A stretch of DNA of 64,000 nt from Herbaspirillum frisingense GSF30 (GTDB lineage Bacteria; Pseudomonadota; Gammaproteobacteria; Burkholderiales; Burkholderiaceae_D). How positions within the stretch are numbered: position 1 is the stretch's first letter; the number at the start of each line of letters is the position of its first letter. This document shows positions 1-9,157 of the stretch, piece by piece. Under the pieces are notes generated by a model. That model had not been told where the DNA came from. It ran no database searches and saw only the letters and a program-made list of their open reading frames with translations. A program made the position numbers and the translations under genes. Location of the stretch: contig NZ_AEEC02000003.1 of NCBI RefSeq assembly GCF_000300975.2, positions 62,001 to 126,000 of the forward strand, read 5' to 3'.

Positions 1-3000
1 GGCGACTTTCCGCCTCGAAGGCATTGACCGGGAAGGTCTCGTAGTTGCGTCCGCCCGGATGCACCACGTGGTACTGGCAACCGCCCAGGCTGCGGCCGTT
101 CCAGGTATCGACCAGATCGAAGGTCAGCGGTGAATCCACCGGGATGGTCGGATGCAGCGCCGACGGCGGCTGCCAGGCGCGGTAACGTATGCCCGAGACG
201 AACTGTCCGACCGTGCCAGTGGGCTGCAACGGCACCGAGACACCATTGCAGGTCAGCACGTAGCGATCCGAGGCCATGCCGCTGACCTTGACCTGCAGGC
301 GCTCCAGCGAGGAATCGACATAGCGCGCGGTACCGCCGCCGCTGTTCTCCTCGCCCAGTACGTGCCAGGGTTCCAGCGCCGTGCGCAATTCGATCTGCAT
401 GCCCTTGACGGCATAGTCGCCGATCTTGGGGCAACGGAATTCCATGTGCGGCGCGAACCACTCGGCGCGCATGGGATAGCCGGCCTCGTTCATGTCGGCC
501 ATCACATCGGCAAAGTCCTGTTCGATGAAATGCGGCAACAGGAAGCGGTCATGCAGCTCGGTTCCCCAGCGCACCAGGCGCGCCGGCTTGTACGGGTCCT
601 TCCAGAAACGCGCCACCAGGCCGCGCAGCAGCAGTTGCTGGGTCAGGCTCATGCGCGCATGTGGCGGCATCTCGAAGGCGCGCAATTCCAGCAGACCCAG
701 GCGACCGGTGGCACTGTCGGGGGAATACATCTTGTCGATGCAGAACTCGGCGCGGTGCGTATTGCCGGTGACGTCGATCAAGAGATTGCGCAACAGCCGG
801 TCCACCAGCCAGGGGGGGCAATCCCCCTTGGCGACCTGCTTGTCCATCTCGGCAAAGGCCAGTTCGATTTCCACCGTCGAGTCGTTGCGCGCTTCGTCGA
901 TGCGCGGCGCCTGCGAGGTCGGACCGATGAACATGCCCGAGAACAGGTAGGACAGCGAGGGATGGTTGTGCCAGTAGGAAATCAGGCTGCGCAACAGGTC
1001 CGGCCGGCGCAGGAATGGCGAATCGCTGGTGGTGATGCCGCCCAGCACCATGTGGTTGCCGCCGCCGGTGCCGGAGTGATGGCCATCCAGCATGAACTTC
1101 TCGGTCGTCAGACGCGAGGCGCGGGCAGCGTCGTACAGGTGCGTGGTCTGCTCGACCAGTTCGCTCCAGTTGTTGGCCGGCTGGATGTTGACCTCGATCA
1201 CGCCCGGGTCGGGGGTGACGCTGAACTTGCGCAGGCGTGGATCATTGGGCGGCTCGTAGCCTTCCAGCAGCACCGGCTGCTTCAGTTCCTCGGCCACGGC
1301 CTCGATGGCGGCCACGAGTTCAAGATAATGTTCCAGTTGCGACAGTGGCGGCATGAAGAGGTAGAGCACGCCATTGCGCACTTCGGCGCAAAGTGCAGTG
1401 CGGGTGATCCAGTTGGCCGACTCGAAGCTGGCCGGCGCCGCCTGGGTGGCAGTCGTTTCCCTACCGACGGTACCGGCAGTGCCGATCTTGCCCTCAGCGC
1501 CCCCGCCGATGGCCGCTCCCATGCTGCTGGCCCTGTCAACGCGACCACCTGGCTCCTGGGGGCTACCCAACTGACGACGGATCTCAGTATTGCTGGGCAA
1601 GGGTCGGAAGCTCTGGGCGGGATCGGCCGGATACACCGCCGGGTATTCCCCTTCCTTGACCCACGGCAGCGAATCCAGCGGCATGCGATAACCCAGCGGC
1701 GAATCGCCCGGATACAGATAGCAGCGCTCGCTGCGCAGGAACCATGCTCCGCTCTGCCAGCCGCGTCCGTCATCGCGTCGCGCCAGCGGCAGCACATGCC
1801 CCACGGCGCTTTGCAGGCCCTGCGTGAAGACACGCATCAGGCGTTCACGTTCCTGCTTGTCATCCACCCGCGAGTCGAAGGGGTCGACATTGCCCGGCAG
1901 GCGGCGCTCGCGCCACATGTAGTAGAACACGTCTTCGTAAGCGGGGAAGACGTTCTTGCCATCCACCTTCAGTCGCTGCGCCACGCGGTGCAGGAAGTGG
2001 CTGGTCACGATCTTGTCGGTCACGTTGGGCTTGGTCTCGTCACCGATCAGGGCCGGGTTCATCCAGATCGGCTCGCCATCGCGACGCCAGTAGCAATTGA
2101 GCGCCCAGCGCGGCAGTTGCTCACCGGGGTACCACTTGCCCTGGCCGAAGTGCGGCAGGCCCTGTGCCGCATACTTGTCGCGCATGCGGTGGTACAACTC
2201 GGCCGCCAGCGGCTTCTTGGTCGGCCCCATGGCGGCAGTATTCCATTCCGGCTCGTCCGGATGATCCAGCGAAACGAAGGTCGGCTCGCCGCCCATGGTC
2301 AGGCGCACGTCATTGGCCTGGAGGTCGGCGTCGATGGCATGACCCAGCTGTTCGATCGCGGCCCACTGCTCCTCGGTATAGGGCTTGGTCACACGCGGCG
2401 CTTCCCAGATGCGCTTGACCGACATCAGGTGTTCGAACTCCACTTCGCAGGGATCGACCAGGCCACTCACCGGCGCGGCCGACGCCGGCTCCGGCGTGCA
2501 GGACAAGGGGATGTGTCCTTCGCCGGCAAACAGGCCCGAGGTCGGGTCCAGCCCCACCCAGCCGGCACCCGGCAGGTAGACCTCGCACCAGGCGTGCAGG
2601 TCGGTGAAATCGGCCTCGGGGCCGGAAGGACCATCAAGCGACTTCTGGTCGGCCGTCAGCTGGATCAGGTAGCCGGAGACGAAACGCGCCGCCAGCCCCA
2701 GGTGGCGCAGCAACTGCACCAGCAACCAGGACGAATCGCGGCAGGAGCCGGACTGCAGTTCCAGCGTTTCTTCCGGCGTCTGCACGCCCGGTTCCATGCG
2801 GATGGTGTAGCCGATGTGCGAAGCCAGCTTCTGGTTCAGCGCCACCAGGAAGTTGGCACTGCCCACCTTCTCGCGCGGAACACTGTCCAGGAATTTCTTG
2901 AACAGCGGCGACAGCGGCAGCTTCTGCCGGTACGGCATCAGTTCGTTCTGCAGGTCCTTGGCGTACTCGAAGGGGAATTGCTCGGCATACGGCTCAAGGA

Positions 3001-3280
3001 AGAAATCGAAGGGATTGATGACCGACATCTCGGCCACCAGATCGACTTCGATCTTGAATTCAGTGGTCTTCTCCGGGAACACCAGGCGTGCCAGGTAGTT
3101 TGATTCCGGGTCCTGCTGCCAGTTGATGAAATGTGGCTCGGGCAAAACCCGCAGCGAATAGCTCAGGATGCGCGTACGACTATGCGGAGCGGGACGCAAG
3201 CGGATGACTTGCGGTCCCAGGTTGATGGCACGGTCGTACTTGTAAGAGGTGACATGGTTCAGGGCCACGTGGATCGACAT
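1..3280 (-). CDS. Transglutaminase-like / DUF2126 protein, 3' end outside window
   Basis: The reading frame starts at ATG 3280 behind an AAGGA site and stays open for 1093 codons to the window edge, so the C-terminus is missing. Residues 1-300 look like the bacterial transglutaminase N-terminal region followed by the transglutaminase core. The expected triad is visible as Cys180 in GSCRDSSW, His229 in DLHAWCEVY and Asp245 in LDPTSG. The remainder matches the large DUF2126 part that follows such cores, including the stretch HHSGTGGGNHMVLGG. Family members are predicted papain-fold peptidases or transglutaminases of unknown substrate. They often occur near circularly permuted ATP-grasp and alpha-E genes, as here (6545-8985), but this one lies on the opposite strand. 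Identification is firm at the domain level; function is unknown. Confidence 0.9.
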   Translation of the reverse strand, partial: MSIHVALNHVTSYKYDRAINLGPQVIRLRPAPHSRTRILSYSLRVLPEPHFINWQQDPESNYLARLVFPEKTTEFKIEVDLVAEMSVINPFDFFLEPYAEQFPFEYAKDLQNELMPYRQKLPLSPLFKKFLDSVPREKVGSANFLVALNQKLASHIGYTIRMEPGVQTPEETLELQSGSCRDSSWLLVQLLRHLGLAARFVSGYLIQLTADQKSLDGPSGPEADFTDLHAWCEVYLPGAGWVGLDPTSGLFAGEGHIPLSCTPEPASAAPVSGLVDPCEVEFEHLMSVKRIWEAPRVTKPYTEEQWAAIEQLGHAIDADLQANDVRLTMGGEPTFVSLDHPDEPEWNTAAMGPTKKPLAAELYHRMRDKYAAQGLPHFGQGKWYPGEQLPRWALNCYWRRDGEPIWMNPALIGDETKPNVTDKIVTSHFLHRVAQRLKVDGKNVFPAYEDVFYYMWRERRLPGNVDPFDSRVDDKQERERLMRVFTQGLQSAVGHVLPLARRDDGRGWQSGAWFLRSERCYLYPGDSPLGYRMPLDSLPWVKEGEYPAVYPADPAQSFRPLPSNTEIRRQLGSPQEPGGRVDRASSMGAAIGGGAEGKIGTAGTVGRETTATQAAPASFESANWITRTALCAEVRNGVLYLFMPPLSQLEHYLELVAAIEAVAEELKQPVLLEGYEPPNDPRLRKFSVTPDPGVIEVNIQPANNWSELVEQTTHLYDAARASRLTTEKFMLDGHHSGTGGGNHMVLGGITTSDSPFLRRPDLLRSLISYWHNHPSLSYLFSGMFIGPTSQAPRIDEARNDSTVEIELAFAEMDKQVAKGDCPPWLVDRLLRNLLIDVTGNTHRAEFCIDKMYSPDSATGRLGLLELRAFEMPPHARMSLTQQLLLRGLVARFWKDPYKPARLVRWGTELHDRFLLPHFIEQDFADVMADMNEAGYPMRAEWFAPHMEFRCPKIGDYAVKGMQIELRTALEPWHVLGEENSGGGTARYVDSSLERLQVKVSGMASDRYVLTCNGVSVPLQPTGTVGQFVSGIRYRAWQPPSALHPTIPVDSPLTFDLVDTWNGRSLGGCQYHVVHPGGRNYETFPVNAFEAESR

Positions 3281-3524
3281 GGAATTCCTTTACGACAAGC
3301 AATGGTTCAAGCACAGGGCTTGGTTGTTGGCGACATGCAGTGACAGACGCAGAGCCCCGTCATGCATACCTTGTTTTTCTTACCGCCTGATTACTTTTCT
3401 GAAGACATCCTGAAGGCGACCTCGCTGTGAGTGTAAGTGAGACTGTAAGTGCCCGGCCTGCGACAACCTGGATTTCTGATCCGGAAAACCAGGTCTTCAA
3501 CAAGACGGGACAGGCGCCGAAGGC
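3281..3524. other. Intergenic gap between phaZ and the transglutaminase gene
   Basis: No gene is visible in these 244 bases. It should contain the promoter of the transglutaminase gene on the minus strand, but no convincing -35/-10 pair is seen. The octamer TGTAAGTG occurs twice, at 3432-3439 and 3444-3451, 12 bases apart, which might be a protein site or chance. Confidence 0.5.
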
Positions 3525-4751
3525 TCACCTGTGATGCATATTAATGAAATCCCGCAGACGCGGATAGATTTCGTTTTCCCAGCGCCGGCCATTGAAGACG
3601 CCGTAATGCCCGACCGCCGTCTGAACATGGTGCATGCGCATATAGGGCCGGATGTTGCTGCACATTTCCTGTGCGGCCACGGTCTGGCCGACGGCGCAGA
3701 TGTCGTCCTTCTCGCCTTCGATGGTGAACAGCGCGGTGCGGCGAATGGCACGTGGCTCCACCACACGCTCGCGATAGGTCAGCTTGCCCAGCGGCAGCGC
3801 ATGTTCCTGGAAGACCGTGCGCACCGTTTCCAGGTAGAACTCGGCCGGCAGGTCGGACATGGCGAAGTACTCTTCGTAGAAATCCTTGATCTGCGCCGCC
3901 TGCGCCTCCTCGCCCTCGACCAGATGATGGTAGAGCTTGCGGAAGGCGTCGACGTGGCGGTTCAGGTTCATGTTCATGAACGCCCCCAGCTGCACGAAGC
4001 CCGGATAGACGCGCCGCCCCGCACCCGCATGGCGTGCCGGCACGGTACTGATCATGTTCTTCTCGAACCAGGCGATGGGCTTGCTCTTGGCCAGCGCATT
4101 GACGGCGGTCGGATTGACCCGGGTATCGAGCGGCCCCGCCATCAGGGTCATGGTGCGCGGCTGGGCCGGATGGTTTTCCTCGGCCATGACCGATGCCGCA
4201 GTCAACGCCGCCACCGTGGGCTGGCACACCGCCAGCAGGTGGGCGCCCGGCCCCAGCACGGTGAGGAACTGGATCACATGGGAAACGTATTCATCCAGGC
4301 CGAAAGGGCCATGCTCCAGGGCGATGTCGCGTGCATTGCGCCAGTCGGTGATGTAGACGTCGTGGTCACGCAGCAAGGTCTTGACGGTACCGCGCAGCAG
4401 CGTGGCGAAGTGGCCCGACATGGGCGCCACTACCAGCACCTTGGGCTGATGGGCTGAAGTTTCCTTGCGGAAATGCAGCAATCCACAGAAGGGCGTACCG
4501 GCGACTTCTTCCTCGTGCACCGCAATTGTGCGTCCACCGTCGACCACCTCGCCGATGGCGAAGGGTGGGCGGGCATGGGTCAGCTGCGTGCGCGCAAAGA
4601 CCTCGCAGGCCGACGCCATCTTGCGCAGATAGGGCTGGGCCGGCACGCCGGGCCAGGTCATGCCCAGCATGGGCGCCATCATGCGGGCACAGGCCCGCAG
4701 TGGATCGGTGGCGTCGGCGTAGTTCTGGTAGAGCTGATAGGTATTGATCAT
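3525..4751 (-). CDS. phaZ: Intracellular poly(3-hydroxybutyrate) depolymerase
   Basis: The 408-residue protein closely resembles the intracellular PHB depolymerase PhaZ1 of Cupriavidus (about 419 aa), which hydrolyses native PHB granules in the cytoplasm. This family uses cysteine instead of serine in the alpha/beta-hydrolase nucleophile elbow. Here it is Cys176 in LLAVCQPTVAAL, with the acid at Asp349/350 in EKDDIC and His382 in VGHYGVFNGRRW. The spacing agrees with Cys183, Asp355 and His388 of the Cupriavidus enzyme. The frame is open upstream to 5060. The start at 4751 (MINTYQLYQ) is chosen because it gives the family N-terminus and has a GAGGG site upstream. It implies a PHB-storing organism. 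Cys nucleophile and function are known from the family, not tested here. Confidence 0.93.
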   Translation of the reverse strand: MINTYQLYQNYADATDPLRACARMMAPMLGMTWPGVPAQPYLRKMASACEVFARTQLTHARPPFAIGEVVDGGRTIAVHEEEVAGTPFCGLLHFRKETSAHQPKVLVVAPMSGHFATLLRGTVKTLLRDHDVYITDWRNARDIALEHGPFGLDEYVSHVIQFLTVLGPGAHLLAVCQPTVAALTAASVMAEENHPAQPRTMTLMAGPLDTRVNPTAVNALAKSKPIAWFEKNMISTVPARHAGAGRRVYPGFVQLGAFMNMNLNRHVDAFRKLYHHLVEGEEAQAAQIKDFYEEYFAMSDLPAEFYLETVRTVFQEHALPLGKLTYRERVVEPRAIRRTALFTIEGEKDDICAVGQTVAAQEMCSNIRPYMRMHHVQTAVGHYGVFNGRRWENEIYPRLRDFINMHHR

Positions 4752-5109
4752 GAAAACGCCGCCCTCGGGAGTGTCTCTTCTTGGTTTCCTTGACTGCCGC
4801 TCGCTGACCACGGGATGCAATTGTCGTGCCATTGCCGTGCCATCGATGGGCCGCAAACGCCGCCGCCCACCGCTTTTCCAGGCCCTGCACCGGCATTGAT
4901 GGCCGCACGGAAACCCCGCGGTCGGGCAGGCGGGCATTTCCCGCGAGCTGGCACAAGCTTTGCAAGCAATCCCCTCGCATGCCGGTGACCGGCCTGTGCC
5001 TTTCCTGACGCGCAGACAGGAAGGGCTGATCAAGATGATGAAGATGACACCGCCGCTCACGCGGCAGCGTGCCCAAAGTCAACCTGCACAAAACAGAAAA
5101 AGGACTGAC
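4752..5109. other. Divergent intergenic region phaZ / GST
   Basis: This 358-base spacer separates two divergent genes and must hold promoters for both. I see no clear sigma-70 -35/-10 pair. A short perfect palindrome GCCGGTGACCGGC lies near 4980, and the plus-strand gene has an AAGGA ribosome site just before 5110. No further gene is apparent; the open frame that continues upstream of 5110 has no good start. Confidence 0.5.
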
Positions 5110-5766
5110 ATGCCTAAGACGACTTTGCGCATCACCAGCAAGAACTACTCCTCGTGGTCCCTGCGCGGCTGGCTCATGGCCAGGTTCGCAGGGCTCTCCT
5201 TCGAGGAAGACATCGTGCCGCCGGACGACCCGTCGGCACGGGCAGAGATCCTGCTCCTGTCTTCCTCCATCCTGGTACCCAGCCTCCACCATGGCGATGT
5301 ACTGGTATGGGATACGCTGGCCATTGCCGAATATCTCAACGAAATCCGCCCCGGCGCCAAGCTGCTGCCCTCCGACCTGGCCGCCCGCGCCCATTGCCGC
5401 TCGGTCTGCGGCGAAATGCATTCCGGCTTCTCGGCCCTGCGCGCAGCGCTGCCGATGAATCTCAAGGGACACTTCCCCAACTTCAAGGTGTGGTCGCGCG
5501 CGGAAGCCGACATCGTGCGCATCACCACCATCTGGAAGGAATGCCTGGCCAAGTACGGCGGGCCTTTCCTGTTCGGCGAACAACGCACCATGGCCGATGC
5601 CATGTATGCCCCGGTGGTCACGCGCTTCATGACCTATGACGTCAAACTCGATCCCGTCTGCACCGCCTATGCCAAGCGCATCATGGCCATGCCGGAGATG
5701 CAGGAATGGATCACCGCCGCCAAGAAGGAGCCGGAGGATATCGACGAGCTCGACGTGGAATTCTAG
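5110..5766 (+). CDS. Glutathione S-transferase family protein
   Basis: The 218-residue cytosolic protein has a thioredoxin-like N-terminal half beginning ITSKNYSSWSLRGW, where a Ser near residue 13-14 is the likely glutathione-activating residue. An all-helical C-terminal half contains FGEQRTMADAMYAPVV, the family N-capping region. The pattern fits the YfcF/zeta-like branch of bacterial GSTs. The start at 5110 follows an AAGGA site; the open frame reaches 4960 but has no supported start. It stands alone between phaZ (divergent) and a cupin gene 76 bases downstream. The substrate cannot be told from sequence. Confidence 0.88.
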   Translation: MPKTTLRITSKNYSSWSLRGWLMARFAGLSFEEDIVPPDDPSARAEILLLSSSILVPSLHHGDVLVWDTLAIAEYLNEIRPGAKLLPSDLAARAHCRSVCGEMHSGFSALRAALPMNLKGHFPNFKVWSRAEADIVRITTIWKECLAKYGGPFLFGEQRTMADAMYAPVVTRFMTYDVKLDPVCTAYAKRIMAMPEMQEWITAAKKEPEDIDELDVEF

Positions 5767-5842
5767 GGCGCTGCATTGAAGAGGATCGCGCCCGTTTTTT
5801 GTCGCAGGCCCATTGCGGGAGACCGCAGAAAGGATGGATGTG

Positions 5843-6286
5843 ATGAATACCGTAGCTGATGCAAGCGTACTGGCGCAAAACACCTTCTCGCATGTGAGCG
5901 AGGGCGACACGCCCTATGAAACGGGCGGACTGCGCGACTTCTTCCTCTACCGCGACCTGGGCATCGCCGCCGCCACCGGCGGCCAGGTGGTAGCGCAGCT
6001 GGTCAAGGCCAACATGGCACCCGAGACCGGCACCGGATGGCATCGGCACGAGGCCAACTTCCACATCGTCATCATGCTCAAGGGCTGGGCGCGCTTCATG
6101 TACGACACCGAGGTCACGCTGGTCAAGGCCGGCGACTGCGTGCACCAGCGACCGGGCATCGTGCACTTCCTGTTCGACTATTCGCCGGACATGGAGTACC
6201 TGGAAATCGTCAGTCCGGCCGACTTCAAGACCATCGACATGCCGGCGCCCTGCGAGGTACCCGCACCCACTCCATGGAACAACTGA
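5843..6286 (+). CDS. Single-domain cupin protein
   Basis: This 147-residue protein has one cupin barrel. Metal-ligand candidates sit in GTGWHRHEANFHIVIMLKG (motif 1) and CVHQRPGIVHFLFDYS (motif 2). Several starts are possible (TTG 5813, ATG 5834, ATG 5843). ATG 5843 is preferred because an AAAGGA site ends about 8 bases before it. Small cupins of this type are usually metal-binding enzymes or sensors of small molecules; no specific role can be given. A strong hairpin follows the stop codon. Confidence 0.75.
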   Translation: MNTVADASVLAQNTFSHVSEGDTPYETGGLRDFFLYRDLGIAAATGGQVVAQLVKANMAPETGTGWHRHEANFHIVIMLKGWARFMYDTEVTLVKAGDCVHQRPGIVHFLFDYSPDMEYLEIVSPADFKTIDMPAPCEVPAPTPWNN

Positions 6287-6293
6287 AGCCAAT

Positions 6294-6324
6294 GCGGGTC
6301 TGCAGGACATGGCTGCAGACCCGC
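6294..6324 (+). terminator. 12-bp perfect hairpin after the cupin gene
   Basis: Arms GCGGGTCTGCAG (6294-6305) and CTGCAGACCCGC (6313-6324) are perfectly complementary around a 7-base loop, starting 7 bases after the cupin stop. No U-tract follows, so it may be a transcript-stabilising stem or a weak terminator rather than a classic intrinsic terminator. Confidence 0.5.
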
Positions 6325-6544
6325 GCATGAGAGGAGCAAAAGCGTGCAATTTTCCACTGTCAAAAATTTCAGGGCTCTGTTAGTCTTTCTTCGTGCACGC
6401 CCCCTCTGGCGTGCCGCTGCAGTCCCCTAGGGTCATTGCTTCACGCTGCAATCCCGCTGGTGTTTTGCCGTACCTACCGCCTCTGTTTTCGTTACAACCT
6501 ACTTAGAAAGATTCCCGCTCCCCACGGGAACGCGAAGCAAACCT

Positions 6545-7972
6545 ATGGCACATTTTTTTGATGAGATGTATTCAGGAGGCTCCGGCAGCGAAGATCGTGA
6601 AGTGCGTCAGCACTATGCAGAATTCGCCAGCTGGCTTTCCGCGCAATCGCCGGAAATCATCGCCCGCAAACGTGCCGAATCCGACCTGATCTTCCGCCGC
6701 GTCGGCATTACCTTCGCCGTCTATGGAAACGATGCCGGCACCGAACGCCTGATCCCCTTCGACATCATCCCGCGCATCATCCACAAGGCCGAATGGGCCA
6801 AGCTGGAAGCCGGGCTGGTCCAGCGCGTCAAGGCGCTCAACATGTTCATCCACGACATCTACCACGAGCAGAAGATCGTCAAGGCCGGCATCATCCCGCC
6901 CGAGCAGATCTTCCAGAACGCCCAGTACCGGCGCGAGATGCAGGATGTGAACGTGGTCAACGACATCTACGCACACATCGCCGGGGTCGACATCGTGCGC
7001 GCCGGCGAGGGTGAGTTCTACGTGCTGGAAGACAATCTGCGCGTGCCTTCCGGCGTGTCCTACATGCTGGAAAACCGCAAGATGATGATGCGGCTCTTCC
7101 CCGATCTCTTCAAGCGCCACAAGATCGCGCCGGTCGATCACTATCCCGACCTGCTGCTGGACAATCTGCGCTCGGTGGCCCCTGCCGGCGTGACCGATCC
7201 GACGGTGGTGGTGATGACACCGGGCATGTACAACTCGGCCTACTTCGAGCATGCCTTCCTGGCCCAGCAGATGGGCGTGGAACTGGTCGAAGGCCAGGAC
7301 CTGTTCGTCAAGGACAACGTGGTCTACATGCGCACCACGCGCGGCCCCAAGCGGGTCGACGTGATCTACCGCCGCATCGACGACGACTTCCTCGATCCGC
7401 TGGCCTTCCGTCCCGATTCGGCGCTGGGCGTACCGGGACTGCTGCAGGCCTATCGCGCCGGCAAGGTCACATTGACCAATGCCATCGGTACCGGCGTGGC
7501 CGACGACAAGTCGATCTATCCCTACGTGCCGGACATGGTGCGTTTCTACCTTTCCGAAGAACCCATCCTCAACAACGTGCCCACCTACCAGTGCCGCAAG
7601 AAGGAGGACCTCTCCTACACGCTGGCCAACCTGGAAAAGCTGGTGGTCAAGGAAGTCCACGGCGCCGGCGGCTACGGCATGCTGGTCGGCCCGGCCTCGA
7701 CCAGGCAGGAGATCGAGGACTTCCGCGCCCGCATCATCGCCAAGCCTGACGGCTACATCGCCCAGCCCACGCTGGCCCTCTCCGTCTGCCCGACCTATGT
7801 GGAGTCCGGCATCGCGCCGCGCCACCTGGACCTGCGCCCGTTCGTGCTGTCGGGCAAGCAGATCACGATGGTCAAGGGCGGCTTGACGCGCGTGGCCTTG
7901 AAGGAAGGCTCGCTGGTGGTGAACTCGTCGCAGGGCGGCGGCACCAAGGACACCTGGATTCTGGAGAAATAA
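6545..7972 (+). CDS. Circularly permuted ATP-grasp protein (DUF404/DUF407)
   Basis: The 475-residue protein matches the circularly permuted ATP-grasp family, recognisable by FDEMYSGGS at the N-terminus, EDNLRVPSGVSYMLENRK, VDVIYRRIDDDFLDPLAF and KEVHGAGGYGMLVGP. ATP-grasp enzymes join a carboxylate to an amine through an acyl-phosphate, so a peptide or amide ligase role has been predicted for this family, but no substrate is known. Its stop is followed by only 2 bases before the alpha-E gene, so the two are co-transcribed. The Anbu gene follows 172 bases later, and a transglutaminase-DUF2126 gene lies upstream on the other strand. The start is the only ATG giving the conserved N-terminus; the ribosome site is weak. 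Confidence 0.92.
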   Translation: MAHFFDEMYSGGSGSEDREVRQHYAEFASWLSAQSPEIIARKRAESDLIFRRVGITFAVYGNDAGTERLIPFDIIPRIIHKAEWAKLEAGLVQRVKALNMFIHDIYHEQKIVKAGIIPPEQIFQNAQYRREMQDVNVVNDIYAHIAGVDIVRAGEGEFYVLEDNLRVPSGVSYMLENRKMMMRLFPDLFKRHKIAPVDHYPDLLLDNLRSVAPAGVTDPTVVVMTPGMYNSAYFEHAFLAQQMGVELVEGQDLFVKDNVVYMRTTRGPKRVDVIYRRIDDDFLDPLAFRPDSALGVPGLLQAYRAGKVTLTNAIGTGVADDKSIYPYVPDMVRFYLSEEPILNNVPTYQCRKKEDLSYTLANLEKLVVKEVHGAGGYGMLVGPASTRQEIEDFRARIIAKPDGYIAQPTLALSVCPTYVESGIAPRHLDLRPFVLSGKQITMVKGGLTRVALKEGSLVVNSSQGGGTKDTWILEK

Positions 7973-7974
7973 CG

Positions 7975-8985
7975 ATGTTGAGCCGCACCGCCGATCACCT
8001 CTTCTGGATGGCCCGCTACACCGAGCGCGCCGAGAACACCGCCCGCATGCTCGATGTGCATGTACAGACCGCGCTGCTGCCGCAATCGACCGACGACGCC
8101 GAGCAGGGCTGGCGCGCCGTGTTGGGCATCTCGGAACTGCTCTACGGCTACAACCAGAAATACGACAAGCTCACGCAGAAGGACGTCATCGACTTCATGG
8201 TGCGCGATCCCAACAACCCGTCGTCGATCGCCTCCTGCCTGCGCCAGGCCCGCGAGAATGCGCGTGCCGTGCGCGGCGCGCTGACCACGGAAGCCTGGGA
8301 AATCCAGAACGCCACCTGGATCAAGATGCAGTCCTACCTGCAGACCAATGCGCTGGAGCAGAACCCCAGCGATTTCTTCGAGTGGGTCAAGCATCGCTCG
8401 CACCTGTCACGGGGCGTGACCATCGGCACCATGCTGGAGGATGAGGCCTTCCACTTCATCCGCCTGGGGACCTTCCTGGAACGTGCCGACAACACCGCGC
8501 GCATCATCGACGTCAAGTTCCACGGCGCCAAGGAAGCGCAGTCGCAGAAGCAGAACGGCCAAGCGCAATCCCAATCGCAGTCCCAATCACAGAGCCAGGC
8601 CGCACGCGACGAAGCCGGGCAACTGGACTTCTACTACTGGGCCGCGATCCTACGTTCGGTGTCCGGCTTCGAGATCTACCGCAAGGTCTATCGTGACGTC
8701 ATCACCCCCGAGCGCGTGGCCGAACTGCTGATCCTGCGCGCCGACATGCCGCGCTCGCTGCTGGCCTGCATGGGCAATGTGATCTCCAACCTGCACCATG
8801 TGCGCAACGATGTCTCGGCCGACACCGAGCGCTTCGCCGGCAAGCTCCATGCCGACCTGAAGTTCGCCCGCATCGAGGAAATCCTGGAAGCCGGTCTGCA
8901 CGACACCCTGACCGAATTCCTGGAACGCATCTTCGAGCTGGGCAATCGCATCAGCCGCGATTTTCTTGTTCCTTTGGCAGCGTAA
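7975..8985 (+). CDS. Alpha-E domain protein (DUF403)
   Basis: The 336-residue, mainly helical protein begins MLSRTADHLFWMARYTERAE, the signature of the alpha-E family that nearly always accompanies circularly permuted ATP-grasp proteins. Conserved blocks include RLGTFLERADNTARIIDVK and LLRADMPRSLLACM-like sequence near the C-terminus. Between them, about residues 187-205, is an inserted Gln/Ser-rich run coded by imperfect hexamer repeats, unlike the rest of the gene. It starts 2 bases after the upstream ligase gene, so translation is probably coupled. Role unknown; it is thought to work with the ATP-grasp partner. Confidence 0.92.
   Translation: MLSRTADHLFWMARYTERAENTARMLDVHVQTALLPQSTDDAEQGWRAVLGISELLYGYNQKYDKLTQKDVIDFMVRDPNNPSSIASCLRQARENARAVRGALTTEAWEIQNATWIKMQSYLQTNALEQNPSDFFEWVKHRSHLSRGVTIGTMLEDEAFHFIRLGTFLERADNTARIIDVKFHGAKEAQSQKQNGQAQSQSQSQSQSQAARDEAGQLDFYYWAAILRSVSGFEIYRKVYRDVITPERVAELLILRADMPRSLLACMGNVISNLHHVRNDVSADTERFAGKLHADLKFARIEEILEAGLHDTLTEFLERIFELGNRISRDFLVPLAA
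8541..8600 (+). repeat. Hexamer repeat coding a Gln-Ser run in the alpha-E gene
   Basis: Units of the form CAATCN or CAGTCN are repeated in phase from about 8566 to 8600, coding alternating Gln and Ser. It lies in a loop between conserved helices and is a likely site of slippage length variation. Confidence 0.7.
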
Positions 8986-8992
8986 GTGGCCC

Positions 8993-9029
8993 CGGCTGTG
9001 CTCTGCAGCATGAGAAAGGAGCACAGCCG
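8993..9029 (+). terminator. Hairpin after the alpha-E gene
   Basis: Arms CGGCTGTGCTC and GAGCACAGCCG (11 bp, perfect) flank a 15-base loop just after the alpha-E stop, followed by CTGTCATCTTTT. This could end the two-gene transcript before the Anbu gene. Confidence 0.55.
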
Positions 9030-9157
9030 CTGTCATCTTTTCCGGAAACAGGCCGTTACTGTAGGTACGTCACGACAGATGCCCCCGGTGCGCAAGCTCT
9101 GGCGCCGGGCCTTACGGTAAAATCCGGCTTTACGTTTCCAAGTACCAAGATTCCATC

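Noticed and set aside
152-3103. A 983-codon plus-strand open frame
   Set aside because: It is the antisense shadow of the transglutaminase-DUF2126 gene, which reads continuously on the minus strand with recognisable domains; the plus-strand protein has no family-like motifs.
4366-5910. A 514-codon minus-strand open frame across phaZ and GST genes
   Set aside because: It runs antisense to the GST gene and out of frame with phaZ, with no ribosome site or coherent protein; both underlying genes are clear.
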